DNA from: Mycolicibacterium aichiense
GTDB taxonomy: Bacteria; Actinomycetota; Actinomycetes; Mycobacteriales; Mycobacteriaceae
Assembly (NCBI RefSeq): GCF_010726245.1
Contig: NZ_AP022561.1
Coordinates: 4,960,001-5,024,000 of the forward strand
Direction of reading: 5' to 3'
DNA length: 64,000 bases
Part shown: one piece after another, positions 54,395-63,025 of the stretch
Position numbering within the stretch: the stretch's first letter is position 1
Layout: every line of letters starts with the position of its first letter
Notes under the pieces: model-generated
Databases searched by the model: none
Seen by the model: only the letters and a program-made list of their open reading frames with translations
What the model was told of the DNA's origin: nothing
Program-made: the position numbers and the translations under genes

Positions 54395-55459
54395 TCAGCC
54401 CAGGAACATGTTGCGACGCTTCGTCAGCAACTGATACAGCGTCTGCTGGATGGTCTCGCGCACCTGATCGGTGAGATCGAAGGTGATCATCGGATCGTCG
54501 GCGGCGGCCTCGTCATAGCTGGCCGTCTCGATGGGCTTTCCGAACGCGATGTGCCACTTCGACGGAAGCGGGATCAGCCCGACCGGGCCGGCCAGCGGGA
54601 ACAGCGGCGTGATCGGGAAGTAGGGCAGCCCGAGCACCCTCGCCAGGAGCTTGACGTCGGTGATCATCGGATAGATCTCCTCGGACCCGACGATCGAGCA
54701 CGGGATGATCGGCGCCTTGGTGCGCAGCGCTGCCGAGACGAAGCCGCCGCGGCCGAAGCGCTGCAACTTGTAGCGGTCCCGAAACGGCTTGCCCAGGCCC
54801 TTGTAGCCCTCGGGAAAAACGGCGGTGAGTTCTCCGCCGGCGAGCAGACGATGGGCGTCGGTGGTGCACGCCATGGTGTGGCCGGCCTTGCGGGCGATCG
54901 GGCCGAGCATCGGCATATCGAAGACCATGTCGGCCGCCAGCAACCGCACGTCCCGGTTGGCCGGGTGATGGTCGTGGACCGCCACCGACAACATCAGCCC
55001 GTCCATGGGCAACGTTCCGGCGTGATTGGCGACCACGAGGCCGGCGCCCTTTTTCGGCAGATTCTCGATGCCGCTGACCTCGACTCGGAACCAATTCTGG
55101 AAAAGCGGCCGGAGCAAAGGCAATACGATCGCGTTGTTGAACATCGGGTCGAACCCGAATTCGTCCACCGAATAGTCGCCGGTGAATCGTTTGGTGACAT
55201 ACTCCGCGACGGCCGAAATGCGTTGCGCCAGTTCATTGGGCGCATCTTCGGCGACCCCGTTTCCACCGGGCCCGCGCCGCGCGTCGATTTCTCGTACTAC
55301 GGCGGCGATCTCCTCAGCCGAGGCACGGGTGCCCGGGTCGGACAGTAGCGAGGGATGCCGGCGCGCCGCATCAGCGCGCTGCGCAGCACGACGTGACGCC
55401 GCAACTCGACTCGTATTCGAGTGCAGCGGAATCACTTTCGCCTTTGATTCACCCGCCAC
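54395..55459 (-). CDS. Lysophospholipid acyltransferase family protein (Rv0502-like)
   Basis: A PlsC-type acyltransferase of 354 residues. The N-terminal ~110 residues are polar. The catalytic HX4D block is GLVVANHAGTLPMDGLML (~residues 143-160), and the acceptor-binding motif is AVFPEGYKGLGKPFRDRYKL (~230). TKAPIIPCSIVGSEE follows. ATG is absent; GTG 55459 (MAGESKAKVIP) has GAGAAGG 7 bp upstream. It is cotranscribed with the upstream epimerase gene, as Rv0501-Rv0502. It probably acylates a membrane lipid precursor at the inner face. Confidence 0.88.
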   Translation of the reverse strand: MAGESKAKVIPLHSNTSRVAASRRAAQRADAARRHPSLLSDPGTRASAEEIAAVVREIDARRGPGGNGVAEDAPNELAQRISAVAEYVTKRFTGDYSVDEFGFDPMFNNAIVLPLLRPLFQNWFRVEVSGIENLPKKGAGLVVANHAGTLPMDGLMLSVAVHDHHPANRDVRLLAADMVFDMPMLGPIARKAGHTMACTTDAHRLLAGGELTAVFPEGYKGLGKPFRDRYKLQRFGRGGFVSAALRTKAPIIPCSIVGSEEIYPMITDVKLLARVLGLPYFPITPLFPLAGPVGLIPLPSKWHIAFGKPIETASYDEAAADDPMITFDLTDQVRETIQQTLYQLLTKRRNMFLG

Positions 55460-55488
55460 TTCGATACCTTCTCCCCACCATTGGCCCC

Positions 55489-56562
55489 TCAGCCGCCCCA
55501 CCGCTGCGCAACGGCGACCGCGCGACTCTCCACAGATCGTACCCATTTCGGATCGATGATCGGTGTCAAACCTCGGCCGCGCACGTAGTCGTCGAACGCC
55601 TCCATCGTCGTCCATTTCGGTGTGAAGCCCAACTCGGAGCGCATTCTGGTGGTGTCCATGACCCGGCCGTAATTCAGCCAATCCATCTGGTCACGGTTGA
55701 GGTCGGAGGCCCGGCCCGCCCTTCGCAACGAATACAGTGCCCAAACCGCGGAATTCGGCAACGGAATCGCAATGCGTCCGGACCGCCGAACCGCTTGCGA
55801 CATCATGATCACGCCGTCGGCGCCGATGTTGAACGTGCCCGATTTGCCTGCCATCGTGGCCCGCTCCAGCGCGCCGAGCGCGTCCTGCTCGTGCAGCAGC
55901 TGCAGCCGCGCATCGTGGCCGAGCATCGTGGTCACCAGCGGACCGGCCAGATACCGCGACAGCGCGGTGTCCATGCCCGGACCGATCATGTTGGCCAGCC
56001 GCAGGATCGTGACCGCGATGTCGGGCCTGCGCCTGCCGAGTCCGCGGGCATAGCCCTCGATGTCAATGCTGTCGCGGGCAAACCCTTCCGCGGGCGGACG
56101 GCGGCTGCTGCTGTCCTCGGTGAACGCCACCGGGTCGTGCGGATGCGAGCCGTAGACCTCTGAGGTCGACTTGAGGATCACCCGCCGCACCGAGGGCGCC
56201 TTCTGGCACGCCGCGAACAACTGCATGGCGCCCATCACGTTGATTTCCTTCAACGTGGCGCGTCCACCCGAGCGGGGGGCGTACGACGCCGCGGCGGCGT
56301 GCACCACGGTGTCGACTTCGCCGTTGCGAATCACCTTGGCGATGAATGGGTTTCGAATGTCGGCGCGCACGAACTCGGCGCGGCCCATCCGGCGCAGCAA
56401 GTCCTTGCTTGGCGCGACGGCGTCGACGGCGATGACCTTGTTGATCAGCGGGTTCTGCGCCAGACGCGCGGTGAGGTATCCACCGAGAAAGCGACATGCT
56501 CCGGTGACCAGCACGACCTTCGGGTAATGCGGGGCTTCATTGTCGATACCGCCGGAAGACAT
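55489..56562 (-). CDS. NAD-dependent epimerase/dehydratase (Rv0501/GalE2-like)
   Basis: An extended SDR of 357 residues. The dinucleotide motif is VVLVTGACRFLGGYLTARLA (~residues 16-35); the Cys in TGACRFLGG is unusual for TGxxGFIG. VDTVVHAAAASYAP and ILKSTSEVYGSHPHDP follow, but the standard YxxxK pair is hard to place, so catalysis may be altered. ATG 56562 (MSSGGIDNEAP) is chosen. It is the first gene of a two-gene unit with the acyltransferase. The GalE2 name is positional; the substrate is unknown. Confidence 0.85.
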   Translation of the reverse strand: MSSGGIDNEAPHYPKVVLVTGACRFLGGYLTARLAQNPLINKVIAVDAVAPSKDLLRRMGRAEFVRADIRNPFIAKVIRNGEVDTVVHAAAASYAPRSGGRATLKEINVMGAMQLFAACQKAPSVRRVILKSTSEVYGSHPHDPVAFTEDSSSRRPPAEGFARDSIDIEGYARGLGRRRPDIAVTILRLANMIGPGMDTALSRYLAGPLVTTMLGHDARLQLLHEQDALGALERATMAGKSGTFNIGADGVIMMSQAVRRSGRIAIPLPNSAVWALYSLRRAGRASDLNRDQMDWLNYGRVMDTTRMRSELGFTPKWTTMEAFDDYVRGRGLTPIIDPKWVRSVESRAVAVAQRWGG

Positions 56563-56636
56563 CAGAACAGCCTATCGGCCTGCGCGAAACCCGGCACAGC
56601 TCGACAACGATGGCCGAGCCAGGCCGGGTGCGACGA

Positions 56637-56738
56637 CTACTTGCCGAGTTTTCTGCGCTGGACCCGGGTACGACGCAGCAGCTTGCGGTGCTTCTTCTTC
56701 GACATGCGCTTACGCCGCTTCTTGATGACTGAACCCAT
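56637..56738 (-). CDS. Small ribosomal subunit protein bS22
   Basis: A 33-residue, extremely basic protein, [20 protein letters not shown] and then [13 protein letters not shown], ending at TAG 56637. It matches the mycobacterial Rv0500B/bS22 protein (AURKAIP1/COX24 domain), which binds the small ribosomal subunit near the decoding centre. It lies between the HTH gene and the GalE2-like gene on the same strand, as in other mycobacteria. Confidence 0.95.
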
Positions 56739-56766
56739 GTAAATCCGCTACCTAAATCCTCGCAGT

Positions 56767-56784
56767 GCCTGCACGAGAGCAGGC
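56767..56784. terminator. Hairpin between the HTH gene and bS22
   Basis: GCCTGC and GCAGGC form a 6-bp stem with a 6-nt loop, 29 bp upstream of the bS22 start and 95 bp after the HTH stop. It has no clear T-tract in the minus direction. It may be a weak terminator or a leader structure for bS22. Confidence 0.35.
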
Positions 56785-56879
56785 TTCTTGTGTCCCGAAC
56801 ACCTTACCTAAGCAGGCATGCGGAACGGAAAACGACCTGTTGCCGACGAGCCGGCGATGAGCGCCCGCGCGAAGAGCGA

Positions 56880-57140
56880 TCAGCCCGCGTCGAAGTACGA
56901 CGTCTCCAGCAGATCGTGAACAGCCTTGGCGTGCACCCGGAACGACCTGCCCACCCGCACCGCGGGCAGCTCGCCGTTGTGCACCAGGCGGTAGACCGTC
57001 ATCTTGCTGACGCGCATCAGCGCGGCGACCTCGGCGACGGTCAGAAATTGAGCTCGAGCGGCGGGCGGGTTGTCGGCGCCGGCATCACGCGCCGACTTTC
57101 CAGCCGAATCCCGCGCTGATGGCCCGTTCATAGACGTCAT
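56880..57140 (-). CDS. BldC-like helix-turn-helix protein (Rv0500A-like)
   Basis: An 86-residue DNA-binding protein. After a ~30-residue Ala-rich extension, FLTVAEVAALMRVSKMTVYR (~32-51) is the MerR/excisionase-type helix-turn-helix and LVHNGELPAVRVGRSFRVHA the wing. This is the BldC family, which in Streptomyces controls development by binding direct repeats. ATG 57140 is chosen; ATG 57131 is close. It lies downstream of proC by 139 bp. Targets in mycobacteria are unknown. Confidence 0.88.
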   Translation of the reverse strand: MTSMNGPSARDSAGKSARDAGADNPPAARAQFLTVAEVAALMRVSKMTVYRLVHNGELPAVRVGRSFRVHAKAVHDLLETSYFDAG

Positions 57141-57279
57141 CGCAACCCAATCCGTCAGGCACGGGCAGTTCCAGCGGCTTCCCCACCGCTGGCACCCAGC
57201 CGTGCATACACGAGGAGAATAGCGTGGCGGATGGGGTTACTGCGACGGGTGTGGGTCAATCCATCAGAAATTCTTTGAA

Positions 57280-58143
57280 CTACTCTGATGTAATTCCTAG
57301 CTGCTCAGAGCGGGTTTTTGCGGCGTCGATGGCAGCTGCCAGGGCCGCCCGCAGCCCCCCGTTCTCGAGTTCCCGCAGGCCAGCGGCAGTGGTGCCGCCG
57401 GGTGATGTGACCATCGCCCGCAGCCGGGCCGGCGAGGTGTCCAGGCCGACGTCCTCGCCCGCAGCACGCTGGCTGTCGAGGCGTTCCAGCAGCATTGCCG
57501 CGGATCCGGCCATGGTCTGCACGGCAAGGTCCGTCGCGACGGCCCTTCCGAGCCCGTTGGCGACCGCCGCATCGACCAATGCTTCGACGAACAGGAAGAA
57601 ATAGGCGGGCCCCGAACCGGAGACGGCCGTGACGGCGTCCAGCTGGCTCTCCGGGACGGTCAGCACATCGCCGACGCAGCGGAAGACCGCCGCAACGTCA
57701 GCGAGCTGCTCAGCGGTGGCGAACCGGCCCGGTGCCATGGCGCTGACGCCCGCACCGACCAGAGCCGGCGCGTTGGGCATCACCCGGACGACCGGTGACC
57801 CGGCGGGCAGTCGCGATTCGTAGAAGCTGATCGTCACCCCTGCGGCGACGGTGACGAAAACTTGCTCGACGGTGTCGCTCTCGGCCTGTGCGGCCGCCTC
57901 CGCGATCTCGGCGACCACGGACTCGGCATCACCGGGCTTGACCGCCACGATGACGAACGCCGCGGTCTCCACGGCCTCCGACACCGACGCCAGCTGGATC
58001 GAATATTTCTCGCCGAGATAGCGGGCACGCTCCGGCATGCGCTCGGAGACGACGATGTCCTTCACCTGCCGGCCTGCCCGAAGCAGCCCCGCAAGGATCG
58101 CCTCGCCCATACTGCCGCCGCCGATGATCGCGATTCTGGCCAT
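57280..58143 (-). CDS. proC: Pyrroline-5-carboxylate reductase ProC
   Basis: A 287-residue enzyme for the last step of proline synthesis. The NAD(P)-binding motif is IAIIGGGSMGEAILAGLLRA (~residues 3-22). VVRVMPNAPALVGAG and the C-terminal signature DAVTAVSGSGPAYFFLFVEA (~165-184) are conserved, and LVTSPGG-type sequence appears as MVTSPGGTTAAGLRELE. ATG 58143 is chosen. It lies upstream of the BldC-like gene. Confidence 0.96.
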   Translation of the reverse strand: MARIAIIGGGSMGEAILAGLLRAGRQVKDIVVSERMPERARYLGEKYSIQLASVSEAVETAAFVIVAVKPGDAESVVAEIAEAAAQAESDTVEQVFVTVAAGVTISFYESRLPAGSPVVRVMPNAPALVGAGVSAMAPGRFATAEQLADVAAVFRCVGDVLTVPESQLDAVTAVSGSGPAYFFLFVEALVDAAVANGLGRAVATDLAVQTMAGSAAMLLERLDSQRAAGEDVGLDTSPARLRAMVTSPGGTTAAGLRELENGGLRAALAAAIDAAKTRSEQLGITSE

Positions 58144-58284
58144 GCGCAGACCCTATCGGCCGACCGATGCGGGCCGCCCGCGGCACGAGCAGGAGGCCGA
58201 TGATTTCGGCTTGGGTCGGCCGTTCACGATTCCCCACGATTTCGGTGCGCTTTCGTTCGCTGCGCGGCGGTTAGCGCGCCGACA

Positions 58285-59082
58285 TCACTGTGCGGGCACC
58301 AAGGCGAGCTGACGGGTCTGCACGATGATGCGCCCCGCACTGTCGACCACGGTGTGGTCCTCGTCGAACCAGTCCTGGCCGATCTGGGTCGTCGTGCACG
58401 ACACCCGCAGCCAACCCGGATCGGGCATGCCGCGCAGGTACGCCGTCATCTGTACGGTCGGCGCCCAGCCGCGGCGGCCCACCGCGTAGCAGGCCGGCAC
58501 CGAGATGTCGCCACACATCAGGGCGAACAACACGTCCACCGGCCCGTCTTTGGGTCGCACCCAGATCTTGAACACCGGCGCACCGGATTCGGTGCGCGTC
58601 TCGTCCAGGTCGGGCCGGATGTCGCAGCCGCGCGCCAGATTGTTGATCGCCGCCGCGGGGTGACCGGGCCCGATCGGTTCGATGTGCTCCGGCGGCTCGA
58701 CGCTCATCAGCGGTGTCACCGGATTGGCCGACAACAGCGGCTCGACGTGATGTTCGGGGTCGCCGAGGGTGACGACGCAGCGCACACACGTGCGCCCACC
58801 CTGGGTCAGCGCCACGTCGACCAAACCGATTCGGCGCCCCCGCTTCTGCACTGCTGTGACCAGGCGAACCGACCCGGGATCCGGCGCCGACAGGAAGTCC
58901 GCCGACACGGCAACCGGTTCGAAGCCCGGGTGGTCGTACGCCTCACGAGCCGCCTTGGCGCACAACGCCAACATCACGCCGCCGTGGATTTTCGGGCCAA
59001 TTGTCCAGTGCTCGTTGAGGTTTGCCTCAAAGCCGTTATCAAGCGGGTGCAATGTCATCGCATCGTCGAACCGGGGGTACAT
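58285..59082 (-). CDS. Acyl-CoA thioesterase-like double-hotdog protein (Rv0499-like)
   Basis: A 265-residue protein with two hotdog domains. The first has FEANLNEHWTIGPKIHGGVM and LCAKAAREAYDHPGFEPVAV (~18-55). The second has DVLFALMCGDISVPACYAVG and LRGMPDPGWLRVSCTT (~180-230). The pattern resembles TesB-type thioesterase-family proteins. ATG 59082 (MYPRFDDAMT) is preferred to TTG 59085, with GAGAAAGG just upstream. It lies 15 bp after the isomerase gene on the same strand. The acyl-CoA substrate is unknown. Confidence 0.85.
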   Translation of the reverse strand: MYPRFDDAMTLHPLDNGFEANLNEHWTIGPKIHGGVMLALCAKAAREAYDHPGFEPVAVSADFLSAPDPGSVRLVTAVQKRGRRIGLVDVALTQGGRTCVRCVVTLGDPEHHVEPLLSANPVTPLMSVEPPEHIEPIGPGHPAAAINNLARGCDIRPDLDETRTESGAPVFKIWVRPKDGPVDVLFALMCGDISVPACYAVGRRGWAPTVQMTAYLRGMPDPGWLRVSCTTTQIGQDWFDEDHTVVDSAGRIIVQTRQLALVPAQ

Positions 59083-59097
59083 CAATACCTTTCTCGC

Positions 59098-59943
59098 TCA
59101 ACGCAACAGGTGAGTGCGCGCGAACTGCAGCGATTCGACCAGCAGCGCCTCGCGCTCGGCCTTGGTACGCGCACCCGAGGTGGTGACCTCCAGGATCACA
59201 TGCCCGGTGAAGTCACTTGCGGCCAGCATCTGGCACACCTCCGCGGTCGGCTGGGTTCCCCGGCCGGGCACCAGGTGTTCGTCGGTCGAGGCACCGTTGC
59301 CGTCGCACAGATGAAGGTGCACCAGACCCTCACCCATCCGGTCGGCCATCTCCAGGGCGTCGGTGCCCGCCGTCGCGGTGTGGGACAGGTCCAGCGTGTA
59401 GTGCGCGTGGTTGCCATCCAGCGGGTCATAGGACGGCGCGAACGCCGAAATGCCCACCCCGGGGCGGCCGCCGCGTTTGCGCATCCGCTCGATCGACGGG
59501 TCGCCGGAGCCGAAGAACCTGTCGGCACGGAACGGAAACATGTTCTCCACCGCAACGAGAACGTCACTGCGGCTTTCCAACTCGGCGACCTGCTCACTGA
59601 AGCCCTCGGCGTAGCGGCGCTGCCATCGGAACGGCGGATGCACCACGACGGTCTGCGCGCCGAGCCGCTCAGCGGCCTGCACGCTGCGGGTCAGCTTCGG
59701 GATGGGATTGGCGCCCCACACCCGCTGGGAGATCAACAGGCACGGCGCGTGCACCGACAACACCGGCACGTTGTACCGCCGGGACAGCTTGGCGATCTCG
59801 CCGATGTCCTGGCTCACGGTTTCGGCCCACACCATGAGTTCGACTCCGTCGTAACCCAATTCGGCTGCGTACTCGAACGCGGCCTCGGTCCTCAGCGGAT
59901 AGACCGAGGCCGTCGACAGACCGACCTTGATGGCTGGGCGCAC
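59098..59943 (-). CDS. Sugar phosphate isomerase/epimerase-like protein (Rv0498-like)
   Basis: A xylose-isomerase-like TIM-barrel protein of 281 residues. It has KVGLSTASVYPLRTEAAFEY at the N-terminus, GYDGVELMVWAETVSQDIGE, VAVENMFPFR (metal-binding Glu), YTLDLSHTATAG (Asp/His) and LVHLHLCDGNG (His). ILEVTTSGARTK is the last strand. The metal ligands of this superfamily seem present. The GTG start is at 59943. It lies 7 bp after the Rv0497-like gene and is probably cotranscribed. The substrate is unknown. Confidence 0.87.
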   Translation of the reverse strand: MRPAIKVGLSTASVYPLRTEAAFEYAAELGYDGVELMVWAETVSQDIGEIAKLSRRYNVPVLSVHAPCLLISQRVWGANPIPKLTRSVQAAERLGAQTVVVHPPFRWQRRYAEGFSEQVAELESRSDVLVAVENMFPFRADRFFGSGDPSIERMRKRGGRPGVGISAFAPSYDPLDGNHAHYTLDLSHTATAGTDALEMADRMGEGLVHLHLCDGNGASTDEHLVPGRGTQPTAEVCQMLAASDFTGHVILEVTTSGARTKAEREALLVESLQFARTHLLR

Positions 59944-59950
59944 TGAAGAA

Positions 59951-60961
59951 TCAGGTCGATTGCAACAGCGCCAGCGGCCCGAGCGTCACCAGCGCACCGA
60001 CCGCCACTGCGATCAGCGTGCTGGCGATGTCCTCGGTTTTACGGACGATTCGGACGGCCACCACCAAACCGAGGATGACCAAGACCGAAAGCACCAGCGC
60101 GACGATGTTGTTCCACCGCCACAGCTGGTCGAACGCGATGAACAGCCCGGCACCGAATGCCACGGCAAGGATCGACTGCCCTGCCACCAGCAGCCCGCGC
60201 CAGAGTGCGGTGAGCTTGCCTTCGCGTGGCCGGTCCTCGGCGTGGTCCGCCTGGACGTCGCGGTCTGCCGACGCCGCGTCGCCGTCGTGCTCGTCTTCTG
60301 CCACACCGCGGCGGGCGAGGTCGTCGGCGACGGTCTGGCCGCTGAACAAGGCGCCGGCGGAGGACCGCAGATAGGACTGCAACTCGACGGCTTCGTCGAC
60401 ATGTTCGTCAGCGGTCAGGTCGAGCACCGGCGCCGCCTCGTCGACCGGGTCGAACGCCATCTGCTCGGCGTCGGAGTCCGATTCGTCGGCGGGAGTGGGT
60501 TCGGGCCTGCGCAGCGGGCGCGGGTCATAGCTGCGTTCCGGGCGCTGCTCGCGCCGCGGTAGCGGGCTGTCCGAGCGTGGCGGCGGCCCATCGAACGGGC
60601 GTTCCTTCGCCTCGTCCTGGTGTTCCTCGTGGAGTTCCGCTGCCTGGTCGTCCTCGACCACCTCGGTCGCGGCGGCCGCGCCGTTGGTGGCGGCCGGCGG
60701 CTGAACAGCCAGCTCCTGCTCGACCGGCTCCTCGGCGACCTCGTCCTCATGCAGGACGGGGTCCTCACGCACGACGGGCATCTCGCCGGTCCGAATGATG
60801 GGGATCTCGCCGGTCAGTTCGGCGACAGTCACGGCATCACTGTTGCCGCGGCGACGACGGCGACGCCCCCCGACCGGCGGTGAGCCGATCGTCCCGTTCT
60901 TGGCGAGCAGCTCGGCCACCGAGATGGGCCGGCTGTTCTCGCTGTCCTCTGGTGCTGTCAT
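59951..60961 (-). CDS. Three-TM protein with long acidic N-terminal region (Rv0497-like)
   Basis: A protein of 336 residues. The first ~240 are hydrophilic and disordered-looking, with SVAELLAKNGTIGSPPVGGR (~14-33), a basic run (RRRRRR) and acidic Glu/Asp stretches. The last ~90 contain three membrane helices (LLVAGQSILAVAFGAGLFIA, NIVALVLSVLVILGLVVAV, STLIAVAVGALVTLGPLAL). The VAELL motif appears twice (also VTVAELTGEIPIIRTGEMP). ATG 60961 overlaps the phosphatase stop by 4 bp. It may be a membrane scaffold; function is unknown. Confidence 0.82.
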   Translation of the reverse strand: MTAPEDSENSRPISVAELLAKNGTIGSPPVGGRRRRRRGNSDAVTVAELTGEIPIIRTGEMPVVREDPVLHEDEVAEEPVEQELAVQPPAATNGAAAATEVVEDDQAAELHEEHQDEAKERPFDGPPPRSDSPLPRREQRPERSYDPRPLRRPEPTPADESDSDAEQMAFDPVDEAAPVLDLTADEHVDEAVELQSYLRSSAGALFSGQTVADDLARRGVAEDEHDGDAASADRDVQADHAEDRPREGKLTALWRGLLVAGQSILAVAFGAGLFIAFDQLWRWNNIVALVLSVLVILGLVVAVRIVRKTEDIASTLIAVAVGALVTLGPLALLQST

Positions 60962-61971
60962 CGTGTGCCTCTCGATCGGGCAGTCGACCGATCAAAATTC
61001 TTGCTTCCAGCATCCCCCACGGCGGTTTCCACCAGGGCAGTTCCGTCAGCTTCACTGTCGAGTCGGCGCAGGATGAGACCCTCACGCAGCGCCCACGGGC
61101 AGATGTCCACGGATTCCAATGACAGTGCTCGCATGCTCGCCTCCGCCACCAGAGCACCGGCCACTATCTGTGGCGCCCGCTCGGCACTGACTCCCTCCAA
61201 CTCGGCACGATCTGTCGTGGTCATCCTAGAGATGAAAGATATGAGCTGCCTCAGGCCGTTGAGGGTCAGCGTCCGTTTGACCCTGGGGCCGGCACCCGAC
61301 GGGGCCGCGCCGGTGAGCCGCGCCAGCGACCGGAAGGTCTTCGATGTCGCGACCGCGAGGTCGGGGGCGCCGGCATCCAGCACAAAGGCACTGGCTTCGG
61401 CCAGCTCGTTGTCCAGCCAGTCACGCAGCATCGCGACGCGGCGGCGGCCCGGCGGATCGTCCGGGAGCCACTCGCGGGTGAGCCGGCCTGCGCCCAACGG
61501 CAGGGACATCGCCACCTCGGGCGCCTCGTCGACACCGTTGGACAGCTCGAGCGACCCGCCGCCGATGTCGAGGTTGATGATGCGTCCCGCGCTCCAGCCG
61601 TACCAACGGCGAACCGCCAGGAAGGTCAGCCGCGACTCGTTGGAACCGGACAGGACCTGCAGGTTCACCCCGGTCTCGGCGAGCACGCGCGCCAGGACGT
61701 CCTCGGAGTTCTTGGCGTCCCGCACCGCCGAGGTGGCGAAGGCCATCAGGTCGGCGCAGCCCGAGCTGGCCGCGATCTTGGCGAATTCGTCGATGGTGTC
61801 GATCAGCTTGTCGGCACCGCGGCGGGTGAGCTTGCCGGAGTCATCGATCGCCTCGGCGAGCCGCAGCGCGGCCTTGGTCGAGCTCATCGGAGTCGGATGC
61901 CCGCCGCGGTGGGCATCGACCACCAGCAGATGAACTGTGTTGCTGCCCACGTCGAGCACGCCTAATCGCAC
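60958..61971 (-). CDS. Ppx/GppA-family phosphatase (Rv0496-like)
   Basis: An ASKHA-fold exopolyphosphatase/pppGpp phosphatase of 337 residues. The phosphate-1 motif is [18 protein letters not shown] (residues 3-20). [16 protein letters not shown] and [16 protein letters not shown] (phosphate-2, ~140) follow, with the conserved Glu in [10 protein letters not shown]. In M. tuberculosis the Rv0496 product Ppx1 hydrolyses short polyphosphate. GTG 61971 ([11 protein letters not shown]) is chosen. It is divergent from the Cys-rich gene by 96 bp. Confidence 0.93.
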   Translation of the reverse strand: MRLGVLDVGSNTVHLLVVDAHRGGHPTPMSSTKAALRLAEAIDDSGKLTRRGADKLIDTIDEFAKIAASSGCADLMAFATSAVRDAKNSEDVLARVLAETGVNLQVLSGSNESRLTFLAVRRWYGWSAGRIINLDIGGGSLELSNGVDEAPEVAMSLPLGAGRLTREWLPDDPPGRRRVAMLRDWLDNELAEASAFVLDAGAPDLAVATSKTFRSLARLTGAAPSGAGPRVKRTLTLNGLRQLISFISRMTTTDRAELEGVSAERAPQIVAGALVAEASMRALSLESVDICPWALREGLILRRLDSEADGTALVETAVGDAGSKNFDRSTARSRGTR

Positions 61972-62067
61972 GTGAACAAAACTAGCCTGCGTTCCCTGCG
62001 CAGCACCTGCGACATGGGGCAAATGCCAGCGCGAAGGTGGCGCGTACTTGGACTACGGTTGGGCGCT

Positions 62068-62844
62068 GTGACAGATGCGCACGTGCACGAAGTCGACCTG
62101 GACTTCCCCCGCGAGTGGGTGGAGTTCTACGACCCGGACAACCCGGAACATCTGATCGCCGCGGATTTGACCTGGCTGCTGTCGAATTGGACGTGCGTGT
62201 TCGGCACGCCGGCCTGCAAGGGCACCGTCGAGGGCCGACCGGATGACGGTTGCTGTTCGCACGGGGCATTCCTGTCCGACGACGACGACCGCGCCAATCT
62301 GGATGACGCCGTCAAACACCTGACCGACGAGGATTGGCAGTTCCGGGACAAGGGACTGGGCCGCAAGGGCTACCTCGAGATGGACGAGTTCGACGACAAA
62401 CCGAGCTTGCGCACCCGCAAGTACAAAGGCGCCTGCATCTTCCTCAACCGGCCGGGATTCCCTACCGGCATCGGCTGCGCGCTGCACACCAAGGCACTGA
62501 AGCTCGGGGTCGAGCCGCTGACCATGAAGCCCGAGGTGTGCTGGCAGCTCCCCATCCGGCGGGTTCAGGAGTGGATCACCCGGCCGGACGGCTCGGAGAT
62601 CCTGAAGTCCACGATCACCGAATACGACCGGCGCGGCTGGGGCGAAGGCGGGGCCGACCTGCACTGGTACTGCACGGGTGACCCGGCAGCCCACGTCGGC
62701 GCCAAGCAGGTGTGGCAGTCCTACGCCCCCGAGCTGACCGAGTTGCTCGGCGAGAAGGCGTACTCGGAATTGGCGGCGATGTGCCGGCGCCGTGGTGGAT
62801 TCCCGCTGATCGCCATCCATCCGGCAACTCGCGCTGCGCAGTAG
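62068..62844 (+). CDS. Conserved Cys/His-rich protein (Rv0495c-like)
   Basis: A 258-residue protein without a named function. The N-terminal half has Cys43 and Cys50 in [11 protein letters not shown] and Cys62, Cys63 and His65 in [28 protein letters not shown] carries two more Cys and a His. This spacing resembles YkgJ-type Fe-S or Zn-binding proteins. The rest ([35 protein letters not shown]) is highly conserved in remembered Rv0495c. GTG 62068 is chosen. It is divergent from the Ppx/GppA gene. Confidence 0.85.
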   Translation: MTDAHVHEVDLDFPREWVEFYDPDNPEHLIAADLTWLLSNWTCVFGTPACKGTVEGRPDDGCCSHGAFLSDDDDRANLDDAVKHLTDEDWQFRDKGLGRKGYLEMDEFDDKPSLRTRKYKGACIFLNRPGFPTGIGCALHTKALKLGVEPLTMKPEVCWQLPIRRVQEWITRPDGSEILKSTITEYDRRGWGEGGADLHWYCTGDPAAHVGAKQVWQSYAPELTELLGEKAYSELAAMCRRRGGFPLIAIHPATRAAQ

Positions 62845-63025
62845 CGCAGAGATACCTCCCCGGCGACCAGCCACGCCGTGTAGTAGTAGCAATATTTGCT
62901 AATTCTGCATCACTCTGCACAAAACTCGTGATGTTCGTCATCCGCTCTTAAGGTTGCCTCGCGCCCTAAGTAGGGTTACGGTGCAGTTAATAGCAGTTCG
63001 GTGACTATGGGAGCGGATCTTCGCT
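62845..63025. promoter_or_regulatory. AT-rich upstream region of the glycosylphosphotransferase gene
   Basis: This 181-bp gap is markedly AT-richer than its surroundings (for example GTAGTAGTAGCAATATTTGC near 62880-62900). It should carry the promoter of the following gene. CCCTAAGTAGGG (near 62961-62972) is a short inverted repeat. No gene is seen. TATGGGAGCGG near 63007 lies just before the GTG and includes a ribosome-site-like GGGAG. Confidence 0.45.

Noticed and set aside
58158..58222. CGGCCGACC ... GGTCGGCCG inverted repeat upstream of proC
   Set aside because: Arms are only 9 bp with a 47-nt loop in GC-rich DNA, so chance is likely.
58354..59946. Plus-strand open frame of 530 codons opposite the thioesterase and isomerase
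   Set aside because: Antisense to two conserved proteins; the translation is Arg/His/Gly-rich with no recognisable domain.
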